From: CAVUAN01 sp963739435
GTDB lineage: Bacteria > Acidobacteriota > Thermoanaerobaculia > UBA5066 > Gp7-AA6
DNA: 64,000 nt
Direction of reading: 5' to 3'
Assembly (NCBI GenBank): GCA_963739435.1
Contig: CAVUAN010000016.1
Span: 310,001 to 374,000 of the forward strand
In this document: positions 1 to 7,519 of the stretch, piece after piece
Numbering within the stretch: position 1 is the stretch's first letter
Layout of the letters: each line of letters opens with the position of its first letter
The notes under the pieces: generated by a model
Seen by the model: the letters and a program-made list of their open reading frames with translations, nothing else
Databases searched by the model: none
Told to the model about the DNA's origin: nothing
Translations under genes and position numbers: made by a program

Positions 1-217
1 GGCGGCCGAGCTCGTACCAGATGAAGTCGGCGATGACAGAAGCCGTCACAGCCGCTAGCAGAGCCAGCGGCGCGGAGAACTTCCCCTCGGCGGCCAGAGC
101 GCCGGCCACGACCAGCGTGGGCAGCGCGGGGACCGGAAGACCGAGCTGCTCCGCCAGGACGTTGGCGAACACCAGTGCCAGCCCGTACGTCACGATCAGG
201 GCAACCAGAGCGCTCAT
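1..217 (-). CDS. DedA/VTT-family membrane protein, N-terminal part only
   Basis: The first 72 codons are present and the gene runs off the left edge. The start ATG is at 217-215. The visible protein begins with a hydrophobic stretch (residues 2-20), then the segment GLPVPALPTLVVAGALAA and, near the cut, ADFIWYELGR. This order matches the N terminus of DedA-family (VTT/SNARE-associated) integral membrane proteins, where the loop after the first helix carries the conserved proline/glycine motif. Family members are linked to lipid flipping and membrane homeostasis. The start lies 4 bp after the stop of the upstream histidine kinase on the same strand, so the three genes are likely one operon. 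Only about a third of a normal DedA is visible. Confidence 0.7.
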   Translation of the reverse strand, partial: MSALVALIVTYGLALVFANVLAEQLGLPVPALPTLVVAGALAAEGKFSAPLALLAAVTASVIADFIWYELGR

Positions 218-221
218 GGCG

Positions 222-1307
222 TCATCCTATCGGGATGGCCGGGGGGCGGGATCCGGTCTTTGGGCCGGGCCAGGCCCCCGTCCGCGACGCGGGCAGCCGC
301 ACGGTGAAGACGGCTCCCCCGCGGGGCGCGTTTCCCGCCGAGACGGTGCCGCCGTAGCCCTCGACGATTGCCTTCACGATAGCCAGGCCCAGGCCGGCGT
401 GGAGGGGGCCCCGGTCGCCCGCATTCGGCCGGTAGCTGAAGAAGCGGTCGAAGATCCGGTCCGCGTGCGCCCCGGGGATTCCCGGCCCCTCGTCCTCGAC
501 GGCGACGACTGCCGATCCGTCTGAGGCTTGGGTCTGCACGACCCGGACGCAGCCGGCGTCCGGAGAGAAGCTCGCCGCGTTGTCCAGGATGTTCTCAAAG
601 GCCTGGGTCAGCCGCGCGGGGGACGCGCGGACCGTAACCACCTCTCCCGGCCCGTCGACGACGAACCGCACGCGGCCGTTCTCACGCATGCGGAACCGTT
701 CGACGATCTGGCCGAGCAGCCCGTTCAACGGGACCGGGACCTGCTCCTCCGCTTCGAGCCGCGCGTCGATGCGGGTGATCTCGGCGAGCTCCGAGAGCTG
801 GTGCTCCATCCGCGCGACCTCGTTGAGGACGACAGCCAGGAACCGCTTTCGCTCGGCCGGGTCCTGGACCTCCGAGAGCATCTCGGTTGCCGTGCGGATG
901 GACGTGAGCGGGTTCTTCAGCTCGTGCGCGACATCCGAGGCGAACGTTTCCAGGCCTCGCACGTGCTCCTCCAGGCGGCGGGTCAACTCCTCGAGCGACC
1001 GGGCCAGGTCTCCGATCTCGTCGGGTCGGTCCGATCCGCGAAACCCGCCCGTCAGTCGGCCGCTCCGGTTGAGGATGGCGGTCGCTTCGTCGCGCAGCCG
1101 CCGGAGAGGGCGGGCGATTGTCGCCGAGACGAAGAAGGAGAGGGCCACTGCGACAACCAGTGAGGCGGCGCAGACCCTGGCGATGCGGATGGGATCGAGA
1201 GACGGATCATCGCCCTTTTCGAGGCCCAGCAGCAGGGCAATCGGCAGCAACACCAGGAGTGTATTGAAGGCGAGGAGCCGAGCCGAGAGGCGCGAAAAAA
1301 GACGCAT
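222..1307 (-). CDS. Sensor histidine kinase, short periplasmic loop
   Basis: This is a 361-residue membrane histidine kinase. Two transmembrane segments (about residues 10-28 and 46-64) are separated by a short loop of under 20 residues, so there is no room for a periplasmic ligand domain. A HAMP linker follows (RPLRRLRDEATAIL). The H-box is FASDVAHELKNPL with the phospho-accepting His at residue 128. The N-box (NILDNAASFSP), G1 (DEGPGIP) and G2 (GLGLAIVKAIVEGYGG) motifs of the ATPase domain are all present. The start chosen is the ATG 17 bp after the stop of the response regulator gene; the open frame continues further upstream, but that part only shadows the regulator. It should phosphorylate the adjacent regulator. 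The signal is unknown and may be sensed in the membrane. Confidence 0.9.
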   Translation of the reverse strand: MRLFSRLSARLLAFNTLLVLLPIALLLGLEKGDDPSLDPIRIARVCAASLVVAVALSFFVSATIARPLRRLRDEATAILNRSGRLTGGFRGSDRPDEIGDLARSLEELTRRLEEHVRGLETFASDVAHELKNPLTSIRTATEMLSEVQDPAERKRFLAVVLNEVARMEHQLSELAEITRIDARLEAEEQVPVPLNGLLGQIVERFRMRENGRVRFVVDGPGEVVTVRASPARLTQAFENILDNAASFSPDAGCVRVVQTQASDGSAVVAVEDEGPGIPGAHADRIFDRFFSYRPNAGDRGPLHAGLGLAIVKAIVEGYGGTVSAGNAPRGGAVFTVRLPASRTGAWPGPKTGSRPPAIPIG

Positions 1308-1324
1308 GTCAGGCGGCCCGTCCG

Positions 1325-2047
1325 CTAGGGCCCGTCCGCGTCCCGCCAGCGATAGCCGAGCCCGTGGACGGTGTCGATGCCCGTGAAAGCCGGATCGCGC
1401 TCCTCGAGCTTCCGGCGCAGCCGTTTGACGTGGCTGTCGATCGTCCGCTCGGCGACGTAGGCATCGTTCGGGTAAGCCTCCTCCATGAGTTGCTGGCGCG
1501 TCTTGACGTGTCCCGGGTGGCGCGCGAGGGCCTGGAGCAGGAGGAACTCGGTCACGGTCAGGGCGACGGGCTCGCCGCGCCAACGCGCCGTGTAACGAAG
1601 CCCGTCGAGCTCGAGCGCGCCGGCGCGGACCATCTTGTCCTCGTCCTGACGCGAGGGATCTTGAGCCAGCGCCGCGCGCCGGAAGAGAACCTTGATCCGC
1701 GTCACGAGCTCGCGCATCGAAAAAGGCTTGCAGAGATAGTCGTCGGCCCCGAGCTCGAGCCCCAGAACTCTGTCGAGCTCCTCGTCCCTGGACGTCAGAA
1801 AGATGATCGGCAACGCCTCCGACTGTGCCCGCAGCTTGCGGCAGAGCTCGCGGCCGTCCATTCGAGGCAGCAGGATGTCGAGCACGGCGAGGCCCGGCAG
1901 CTGCTGCCGAAAGGCGGCCCACGCTTCGGCGCCGTCGGCATACGTGTTGACGCGGTATCCCTCGCGCTTCAAGGCGAACGCGACCGTCTCGCGGATGTTC
2001 TTCTCGTCGTCGACGACGGCCACGACCTCCGTGCGGGGCTCCTTCAC
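1325..2047 (-). CDS. OmpR/PhoB-family response regulator
   Basis: The receiver domain starts VVAVVDDEKN and carries the phospho-acceptor Asp at residue 57 (LAVLDILLPRMDG) and a conserved Lys in YLCKPFSMRELV. The C-terminal half is a winged-helix DNA-binding domain ending RKLEERDPAFTGIDTVHGLG, typical of OmpR/PhoB proteins. The GTG at 2047 gives 240 residues, the usual family length. An in-frame ATG at 2146 would add 33 arginine-rich residues with no family match, so I prefer the GTG, although no strong Shine-Dalgarno precedes it. The gene is the first of a leftward operon with the kinase and DedA-like gene, and it diverges from the sortase-target gene at 2183. Confidence 0.9.
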   Translation of the reverse strand: MKEPRTEVVAVVDDEKNIRETVAFALKREGYRVNTYADGAEAWAAFRQQLPGLAVLDILLPRMDGRELCRKLRAQSEALPIIFLTSRDEELDRVLGLELGADDYLCKPFSMRELVTRIKVLFRRAALAQDPSRQDEDKMVRAGALELDGLRYTARWRGEPVALTVTEFLLLQALARHPGHVKTRQQLMEEAYPNDAYVAERTIDSHVKRLRRKLEERDPAFTGIDTVHGLGYRWRDADGP

Positions 2048-2182
2048 GCGCGCAGGATGCCACGCCGCACCGAGGGCCGCAACGCGCTGCCACACATTCG
2101 CCACAACCTTCCACGCCAGGGCCCTGGCGCCGCCGCGGCGCGCCACCTGGGCGAGGTCTCCTGAGCTTCAGGAGGTGTCGTC

Positions 2183-4255
2183 ATGACACGCAACACGGCG
2201 CGGCGCATTCCGGTTGTTTCCATTCTGCGGCTCCTGGTGCTCTTCTGGCTGGCGGCTCACGGCAAGGCGCAGCCTCTGCCGGACCTCGGCCCGCCCGTGC
2301 GCCGGGACCAGGTCCGGTCGGGCAGCCTGCTCATTGCGACCGACCAGCCCGGACTGTTTCTGCCGGCGCCGGCGCTCGACACCGACGTCGTCATCCGCGT
2401 GACAGGCATGGTCGCGCGCGCCCGCGTGCGACAGCGTTTCGCCAATGCCGCGAGCGATTGCGTCGAAGCCATCTACATCTTTCCGCTTCCCGAGAACGCG
2501 GCTGTCGACCGGATGCGCCTGACAATCGGACAGCGCGTCATCGAGGGAGAGATCCGCGAGCGCGAGGAGGCAAAGAAAGTCTACGAGCAGGCGAAGTCGG
2601 AGGGCCGGAAGGCGTCGCTGCTCGAGCAGGAGCGGCCGAACGTCTTCACGGTTTCGGTCGCTTCGATCGGCCCCAACGAAGACGTGGAGATCGAGATCGA
2701 GTACCAGGAGACCTTGCGTTACGACGGCGGAAGGTTCGACCTGCGGTTCCCTCTGGTCGTTGCTCCCCGCTACATTCCCGGCGAAACGGTGCTCGCGGGC
2801 CGGTCCGGAACGGGCTGGGCGCCGGACACCGACCGGGTCTGCGACGCCTCGCGGGTCACTCCACCGGTGATGAAGCCCGGCGACACCCGATTGAACCCGG
2901 TTCGGCTGCGCGTTGATCTTTCGCCCGGCGCGCGGCTGCGCAAGCTCGAAAGCGTGACCCATGCGGTGAAGTCCGTCCCGTTGGCGGAGGCCTCCTACGT
3001 CGTGACGCTCGCCGACGAGGCGCTCGTCGCCGACAGGGACTTCGAGCTCCACTGGGAGCTCGACCTGACTGACGGTCCGCGGCCGGTCTTCTTTACCGAG
3101 ACAATCGATGGCGAAACCTTCGGGCTTCTCGTCGTGCTGCCTCCCGACCCGGCGTCCGTGTCGGCCGTGCGGCTGCCGCGCGAGGCGATCTTCATCATCG
3201 ACACGTCCGGCTCCATGTACGGGCCATCGATCGATCAGGCCCGGCGCGCGCTTCTCTTCGCGCTCGGCCGCCTTCAGCCAGAGGACCGATTCAACGTGAT
3301 CGAGTTCAACAGCGTTATGCACCGCCTTTACCCGGAAAGCCGCCGGGCGCTTCCCGAGGCAGTGGCGGGAGCCGAGCAATGGGTCGGGAAGCTGCGGGCC
3401 GGCGGCGGAACCGAGATGCTCCCGGCGCTGAAAGCGGCGCTCGAGGAAGCCGACGAAGGCTCGGAGGTTCGCCAGGTCGTCTTCATCACGGACGGCGGCG
3501 TTGGAAATGAGGAAGAGCTCTTCCGCTACATCCGCGAGCACCTCGGGCGCAGCCGCCTCTTCACGGTCGGCATCGGCTCGGCGCCGAACTCCCACTTCAT
3601 GACGAAGGCGGCCGAGTTCGGCCGAGGGACTTTCACCTACGTGGGCAGCCCGACGGAGGTCGGCGAGAAGATGAGCGGACTCTTCCGAAAGCTCGAGTCG
3701 CCGGTCTTGACCAATGTTCGGATCGATTGGGATGATGCCGGCGCCGAGGCGTGGCCTGCGACGATCCCCGATCTCTATGCGGGAGAGCCGGTCGTCGTCG
3801 CGGTGCGGCTAGCGAGAGCCTCGGGCCTGGCCGTGTCGGGCGAGCGCGCGGGCGAGCGATGGAAGTCTCTCGTTTCCGGCATGCTCTCTCCGGAGGAAAC
3901 CGGCGTCGGCCGGCTTTGGGCGAGCCGCAAGATCGGCGCCCTGATGGACCGCGCGACAGAGGGCGCGAACCGGGACGAGATCCGCCGGCAGGTCGTCGAC
4001 GTGGCGATCCGCCACCACCTCGTGTCGAGCTTCACGAGCCTGGTCGCGGTCGACCACACACCGACCATCGAGCGCGGCACCGTCTGCACGCCGCGCGCGA
4101 TGCCCGTTCACCTGCCGAGCGGCTGGGACTACGGCCACGTGTTCGGCGAGATGCCGCAAACGGCGACATCCGGCCGCCTGTTTCTGCTCGCCGCAGCAGG
4201 CGCAGCTCTGGCTTCGTTCCTCCTGCGGGCTCTTTCCTCGCGAGGCGGATCATGA
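2183..4255 (+). CDS. VIT and VWA domain protein with sortase sorting signal
   Basis: This 690-residue exported protein has an N-terminal signal sequence (LRLLVLFWLAAHGKAQ). A VIT (inter-alpha-trypsin inhibitor type) domain covers roughly residues 65-185 (FPLPENAAVDRMRLTIG). A von Willebrand A domain starts near residue 335 with an intact MIDAS motif, FIIDTSGSM. The C terminus has the sequence MPQTAT, a hydrophobic stretch and a basic tail (RALSSR), which is a cell-wall-sorting type signal. This architecture matches the proteobacterial sortase-target family that pairs one-to-one with class GN sortases. The sortase gene follows with an ATGA overlap, so the two are translationally coupled. The protein is probably anchored at the cell envelope by that sortase. 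Confidence 0.9.
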   Translation: MTRNTARRIPVVSILRLLVLFWLAAHGKAQPLPDLGPPVRRDQVRSGSLLIATDQPGLFLPAPALDTDVVIRVTGMVARARVRQRFANAASDCVEAIYIFPLPENAAVDRMRLTIGQRVIEGEIREREEAKKVYEQAKSEGRKASLLEQERPNVFTVSVASIGPNEDVEIEIEYQETLRYDGGRFDLRFPLVVAPRYIPGETVLAGRSGTGWAPDTDRVCDASRVTPPVMKPGDTRLNPVRLRVDLSPGARLRKLESVTHAVKSVPLAEASYVVTLADEALVADRDFELHWELDLTDGPRPVFFTETIDGETFGLLVVLPPDPASVSAVRLPREAIFIIDTSGSMYGPSIDQARRALLFALGRLQPEDRFNVIEFNSVMHRLYPESRRALPEAVAGAEQWVGKLRAGGGTEMLPALKAALEEADEGSEVRQVVFITDGGVGNEEELFRYIREHLGRSRLFTVGIGSAPNSHFMTKAAEFGRGTFTYVGSPTEVGEKMSGLFRKLESPVLTNVRIDWDDAGAEAWPATIPDLYAGEPVVVAVRLARASGLAVSGERAGERWKSLVSGMLSPEETGVGRLWASRKIGALMDRATEGANRDEIRRQVVDVAIRHHLVSSFTSLVAVDHTPTIERGTVCTPRAMPVHLPSGWDYGHVFGEMPQTATSGRLFLLAAAGAALASFLLRALSSRGGS

Positions 4256-4842
4256 CGCGCGGGGCGGCGATGCGGGCAAGCTCCGGAGCTCTTCTCTTGG
4301 CGGCGCTCGCTCTCTTCGGCAGGGGCGCCTTCATCTACGCCAAGGCCTCGGTGGCACAGGTCCTCCTGATGCGGGCGTGGGTCCGAACCGTCGGAGGCCA
4401 AAGGCTGGTCAAGCCATGGCCCTGGGCCGACACCTGGCCGGTCGCCCTTCTGCGCGCTCCCGGCGCGCGTCGGCCGATCGTCGTCCTGGCGGGGGCCTCC
4501 GGCCGGACGCTAGCCTTCGGGCCCGGGCACCTGGATGGCAGCGCGCCTCCCGGCGCGGCAGGCAACTGCGTGCTCTCGGCGCACCGCGATACGCAGTTCG
4601 CGTTCCTGGAGAAAATCCGGATCGGAGACTCTCTCGAGCTCACGACTCCGGACGGCGGCCGCCATGTCTACCGTGTGTTCGATTGCCGCGTCGCGCACAA
4701 GCGCCAGGTCGAGCTCCTGGAGAACACCGTCGGAGAAACGTTGACTCTCGTGACCTGCTATCCATTTGCCGCCGTCCTGCCGGGCAGCGCGCTGCGCTAT
4801 GTCGTCCGCGCAAGGGAGGAGACGGAGGATTCGGGGGGATGA
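4252..4842 (+). CDS. Class GN sortase
   Basis: This 196-residue sortase has one N-terminal membrane segment (SSGALLLAALALFGRGAFIY). The catalytic His lies in LSAHRDTQF (about residue 109), the Cys in TLVTCYPF (about residue 168) and the Arg in LRYVVRA (about residue 181), which completes the triad. Class GN sortases occur in Gram-negative bacteria beside a single VIT/VWA substrate, exactly the arrangement seen here. The start ATG overlaps the stop of the substrate gene by three bases. The longer open frame beginning at 3751 only shadows the substrate gene. The enzyme should cleave the PQTAT-type signal of its neighbour. The final attachment partner is not evident from the sequence. Confidence 0.9.
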   Translation: MTRGAAMRASSGALLLAALALFGRGAFIYAKASVAQVLLMRAWVRTVGGQRLVKPWPWADTWPVALLRAPGARRPIVVLAGASGRTLAFGPGHLDGSAPPGAAGNCVLSAHRDTQFAFLEKIRIGDSLELTTPDGGRHVYRVFDCRVAHKRQVELLENTVGETLTLVTCYPFAAVLPGSALRYVVRAREETEDSGG

Positions 4843-4897
4843 AAACAAGGCGCGTCTCCCCGCCCCTTCCGGAGCGGGGAGACTCACCTTCAGAGGC

Positions 4898-6715
4898 TCA
4901 GTAGTACCAGTAGTTCTGCAGACAGCCCGCGGCCCCCAGGGCCTGCTGGTTGTAAACAGAATCGCCTTCACGGCCGCACACGCTGATCGTCGAGGGACGA
5001 CCGTACGGCTTCCAGGTGCCATGCATGACCTCGCCCGGGTGTCCGGAGTACATGGAGGAGCCGGCCACATCGCTCAGCCAGGCGCTGACGAGGCCGAAAC
5101 CCCACCCCATGTGGACGCCGAAAGGCCACGTGGCGCCGTCATCGATGTACATGATCGTCCGGTACCCGAAGACCGAGTGCAGGCCGCCGAAGATATGCCA
5201 CCACTTGTCCGGCCACGACCCGGTGTCGGCCGCCGAGGGCACGACTTCACAGGAGTGGATGATCAGGTAGTTGCACTGGCCGCCGGTACCCATTCCGTAG
5301 CCGGGTGCGGGGATGTTGTCGATATAAACGACATCGCCCCAGTTCTGGTAGGTGGTGAAGAGCCACCAGTCGCCATGCACTTCGACTTCGGCGACGTTGA
5401 CCGCGTTGGTGTAGGAGTTCTTGCTTCCCTGGAACTCGAATTGATAGGCCCAGTAGTACTGCGCGTTCGAGAAGTAGCCGCTGTAGCCCGACCACACGAG
5501 GCCGTTCCAGAAGTTGTTGGCGCTGTTGACCCAGCCCACGTAGTCGTTGCGCACCACGTAGCGGCCGACGCTCGGGTCACCCTCGGGAACCTGGATCGCG
5601 GCAACCTGAAGGGGCGCCTGCCCGTCCACCATGCCCGGCGGGTCCGTGGGCATAAGCATCGAGAGCGGCAGGTTGGTCGGCGCGCCCTGGGGAACGCCCG
5701 GGGGATTCGCGAGCTTGTCGTTGACCGACGGAACGGGCTCGAGCTCGTTGCCGATCAGGACGTACCCCGCGACGTAGTTGGCGTCAGACGTCACTTTTCC
5801 GCCCGGCTGCGGCGTAATCGTCTGCTTGGCCTTGAACTGGTAGACGGGCTGGAGGAACCCGCCGTCGCCGTCGTAGTAGCCGAGCTTGACCTCCTGCACG
5901 ACGACGTCACCCTTGTTCGACAGCTCGGAAAGCTGGGCCTTGATGAGGTTCGCGATCTCGGCGGCCGACCGGGTCTCGCTGACCTGGTCGTGCGCGCTGG
6001 CGGCCTGCCAGTGTTTGCTCAATCCCGCAACCTTGCCGCCGCCGCCGACCGAGATCATCCCGCGAGAGCCCTGGCCGTAGACCTGCATGTCGTTGACCAT
6101 GCGCATCACGGGGAAGCTAGCCATGATCGGGCCGCTCTTGTTCGTGTTCATCGTGGCCGGAGCGCCCTTGGCACCCTGGTTGAACTGGGCCGTGTTGAGC
6201 GTGAGCATCTTGTCGAGGACCGGCTTGGTCGCGTCGGCCGGGAAGAGGCCCTGCGCCAGCAAATCCATCGCCGACTTCCTGGCATTGTCGGCCATGGCCT
6301 GCGGAAGCGGAGGCATCGAGTTCGTCGTCGCTGCCACCAGCGGAGCCATTCCGTCGAGCAAGGGCATGACGTCGACGTGGCCCTTGGTCGGGTCGGCGGC
6401 CGCGATGACCTGGTCTTTGTAGATCACAACCTCGACGTTGTTCGTAGCCCGGATGTTGTTCTTCTTGGCGAAGGCGCTCGTCGCGAGCGGCTCAAATTTC
6501 AGGCCCGCGGCGACATTCGACACGACCTTGTTCACGATGGAATTCGGAACCGACGAGCGCGAGAGCTTGTAACGCGTGAGCTGCTGGGGGGCGGGAGGAA
6601 TTTGGCTGTTGTCCAGCTTGATGTCCCCGGCGAAGCCATACCCGGCTACGCCGGCAAGGAGCAGGGAAACGGCGAGACCTCTCACAACGGAGCTGCCCGG
6701 GGTTGGTTTCCTCAT
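4898..6715 (-). CDS. Large secreted protein with DUF6345-like C-terminal domain
   Basis: This 605-residue protein starts with a clear signal peptide (RGLAVSLLLAGVAGYGFA, cleaved near residue 29) and has a strong GGAGGAG site before the ATG. Residues about 30-380 form an uncharacterised region. The C-terminal 220 residues are rich in Trp, Tyr and Gly and contain YLIIHSCEVVPS, WWHIFGGLHSVFGYRTIMY and NYWYY at the very end. I recall this HSCE/GLHS pattern from DUF6345-type domains, but the match is from memory. There is no recognised catalytic motif beyond the His and Cys in IIHSCE. It is transcribed alone, convergent with the sortase gene and divergent from 6951. The function is unknown. Confidence 0.7.
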   Translation of the reverse strand: MRKPTPGSSVVRGLAVSLLLAGVAGYGFAGDIKLDNSQIPPAPQQLTRYKLSRSSVPNSIVNKVVSNVAAGLKFEPLATSAFAKKNNIRATNNVEVVIYKDQVIAAADPTKGHVDVMPLLDGMAPLVAATTNSMPPLPQAMADNARKSAMDLLAQGLFPADATKPVLDKMLTLNTAQFNQGAKGAPATMNTNKSGPIMASFPVMRMVNDMQVYGQGSRGMISVGGGGKVAGLSKHWQAASAHDQVSETRSAAEIANLIKAQLSELSNKGDVVVQEVKLGYYDGDGGFLQPVYQFKAKQTITPQPGGKVTSDANYVAGYVLIGNELEPVPSVNDKLANPPGVPQGAPTNLPLSMLMPTDPPGMVDGQAPLQVAAIQVPEGDPSVGRYVVRNDYVGWVNSANNFWNGLVWSGYSGYFSNAQYYWAYQFEFQGSKNSYTNAVNVAEVEVHGDWWLFTTYQNWGDVVYIDNIPAPGYGMGTGGQCNYLIIHSCEVVPSAADTGSWPDKWWHIFGGLHSVFGYRTIMYIDDGATWPFGVHMGWGFGLVSAWLSDVAGSSMYSGHPGEVMHGTWKPYGRPSTISVCGREGDSVYNQQALGAAGCLQNYWYY

Positions 6716-6843
6716 AGGGACTCCTCCTTCAAGGCCGGCAGAAACGATCAGGTAACAGACAAACCCGACTCGATACCCGAGGGCCCCACCGGCTGGTTTG
6801 CGGGTATCCTATCCCCGAACGGTCCGAATTTTGATAAGAAAAT

Positions 6844-6858
6844 GTGCATTATTTGCAC
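6844..6858. promoter_or_regulatory. Palindrome in AT-rich divergent intergenic region
   Basis: GTGCA-TTATT-TGCAC is a perfect 5-bp-arm palindrome in the 235-bp gap (6716-6950) between two divergent secreted-protein genes. The surrounding 50 bases are clearly richer in A and T than the genes around them. It could be an operator for one or both promoters. A run of six T follows 8 bases later, but no gene ends here, so a terminator role is unlikely. Confidence 0.35.
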
Positions 6859-6950
6859 TCGAGGGTTTTTTCCTTCCCTTGGCCGGATAACTCCAGCCGC
6901 TGCAAGCGTTTACATCGACTCTCTGCATTTCCATCAAAGAAGATCGTAGG

Positions 6951-7505
6951 ATGTCGGCGGGGTTCATGATCACGGTGTTTGCCGCCATCCTCCTTTCTGC
7001 CACCGCAAACCGGCCGCTCGACGGCACCCTCGTCTCCATCGAGAACGCACGGCCCACCAAGCTCATGGTCAACGCCGGCCGCCAGTTTCAAACCTTCACC
7101 ATGGCCGAGCGCGCGGTTGTCGAAAGACAAACTCGCTTCGCGCCCGGGGGCGCGGCCACGACGACAACGATCGATCGGTTGGACCTGACGCCAGGCGAAT
7201 ACGTGAGGCTCGAGTTCGACGCGAAGGGTGTTGTCAAGAGCGCTCGGGCCGTCGTGATCATCGAGAGGGCGAAGGTGCGCTCCGCAAGCGGCAGCAACGT
7301 CGTCCTCGAAGACGGCACGACGCTCGCAATCGGCTCTGTGCTCCGCTTCGTGACGGCCGACGGGAAGGTTTCGGCAGCGGCGACCGTGCACCCGGGCGAG
7401 AGCGTTCTGCTCTTCCGCCACCCCGAGACCCGGAACATCTACCGCTTCAGCGCCGAACCCCACGCGCACAAGCGCTCGGAGACGCCCAAGGCCCCTCCGG
7501 GCTGA
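6951..7505 (+). CDS. Small exported protein of unknown function
   Basis: This 184-residue protein has a short N-terminal hydrophobic stretch (GFMITVFAAILLSATA) that looks like a signal peptide. The mature part has two similar beta-rich segments, one around GTLVSIENARPTKLMVNAG and one around AKVRSASGSNVVLEDGTTL. Each begins with a valine-rich strand followed by a basic or acidic turn, which recalls the repeated OB-like folds of DUF5666-type proteins. I cannot name the family. It diverges from the DUF6345-like gene and converges with the secretin gene, with both stops inside a hairpin at 7501-7519. Confidence 0.6.
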   Translation: MSAGFMITVFAAILLSATANRPLDGTLVSIENARPTKLMVNAGRQFQTFTMAERAVVERQTRFAPGGAATTTTIDRLDLTPGEYVRLEFDAKGVVKSARAVVIIERAKVRSASGSNVVLEDGTTLAIGSVLRFVTADGKVSAAATVHPGESVLLFRHPETRNIYRFSAEPHAHKRSETPKAPPG

Positions 7506-7519
7506 CGCGATCCGTCAGC
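7501..7519. other. Hairpin spanning two convergent stop codons
   Basis: GCTGACG-CGATC-CGTCAGC is a perfect 7-bp stem with a 5-base loop. The left arm contains the TGA of the rightward gene and the right arm contains the TCA (TGA on the other strand) of the secretin gene. No T-run follows on either side, so it is not a classical intrinsic terminator. It may protect both 3' ends or slow polymerase at the convergence point. Confidence 0.4.

Noticed and set aside
222..2114. Very long open frame covering kinase and regulator
   Set aside because: Its first 260 residues are an arginine-rich shadow of the regulator gene; the real kinase starts at 1307.
6843..6858. Sigma-54 promoter before the small exported gene at 6951
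   Set aside because: The TTGCA half is present but the -24 GG is missing and the spacing is off by one.
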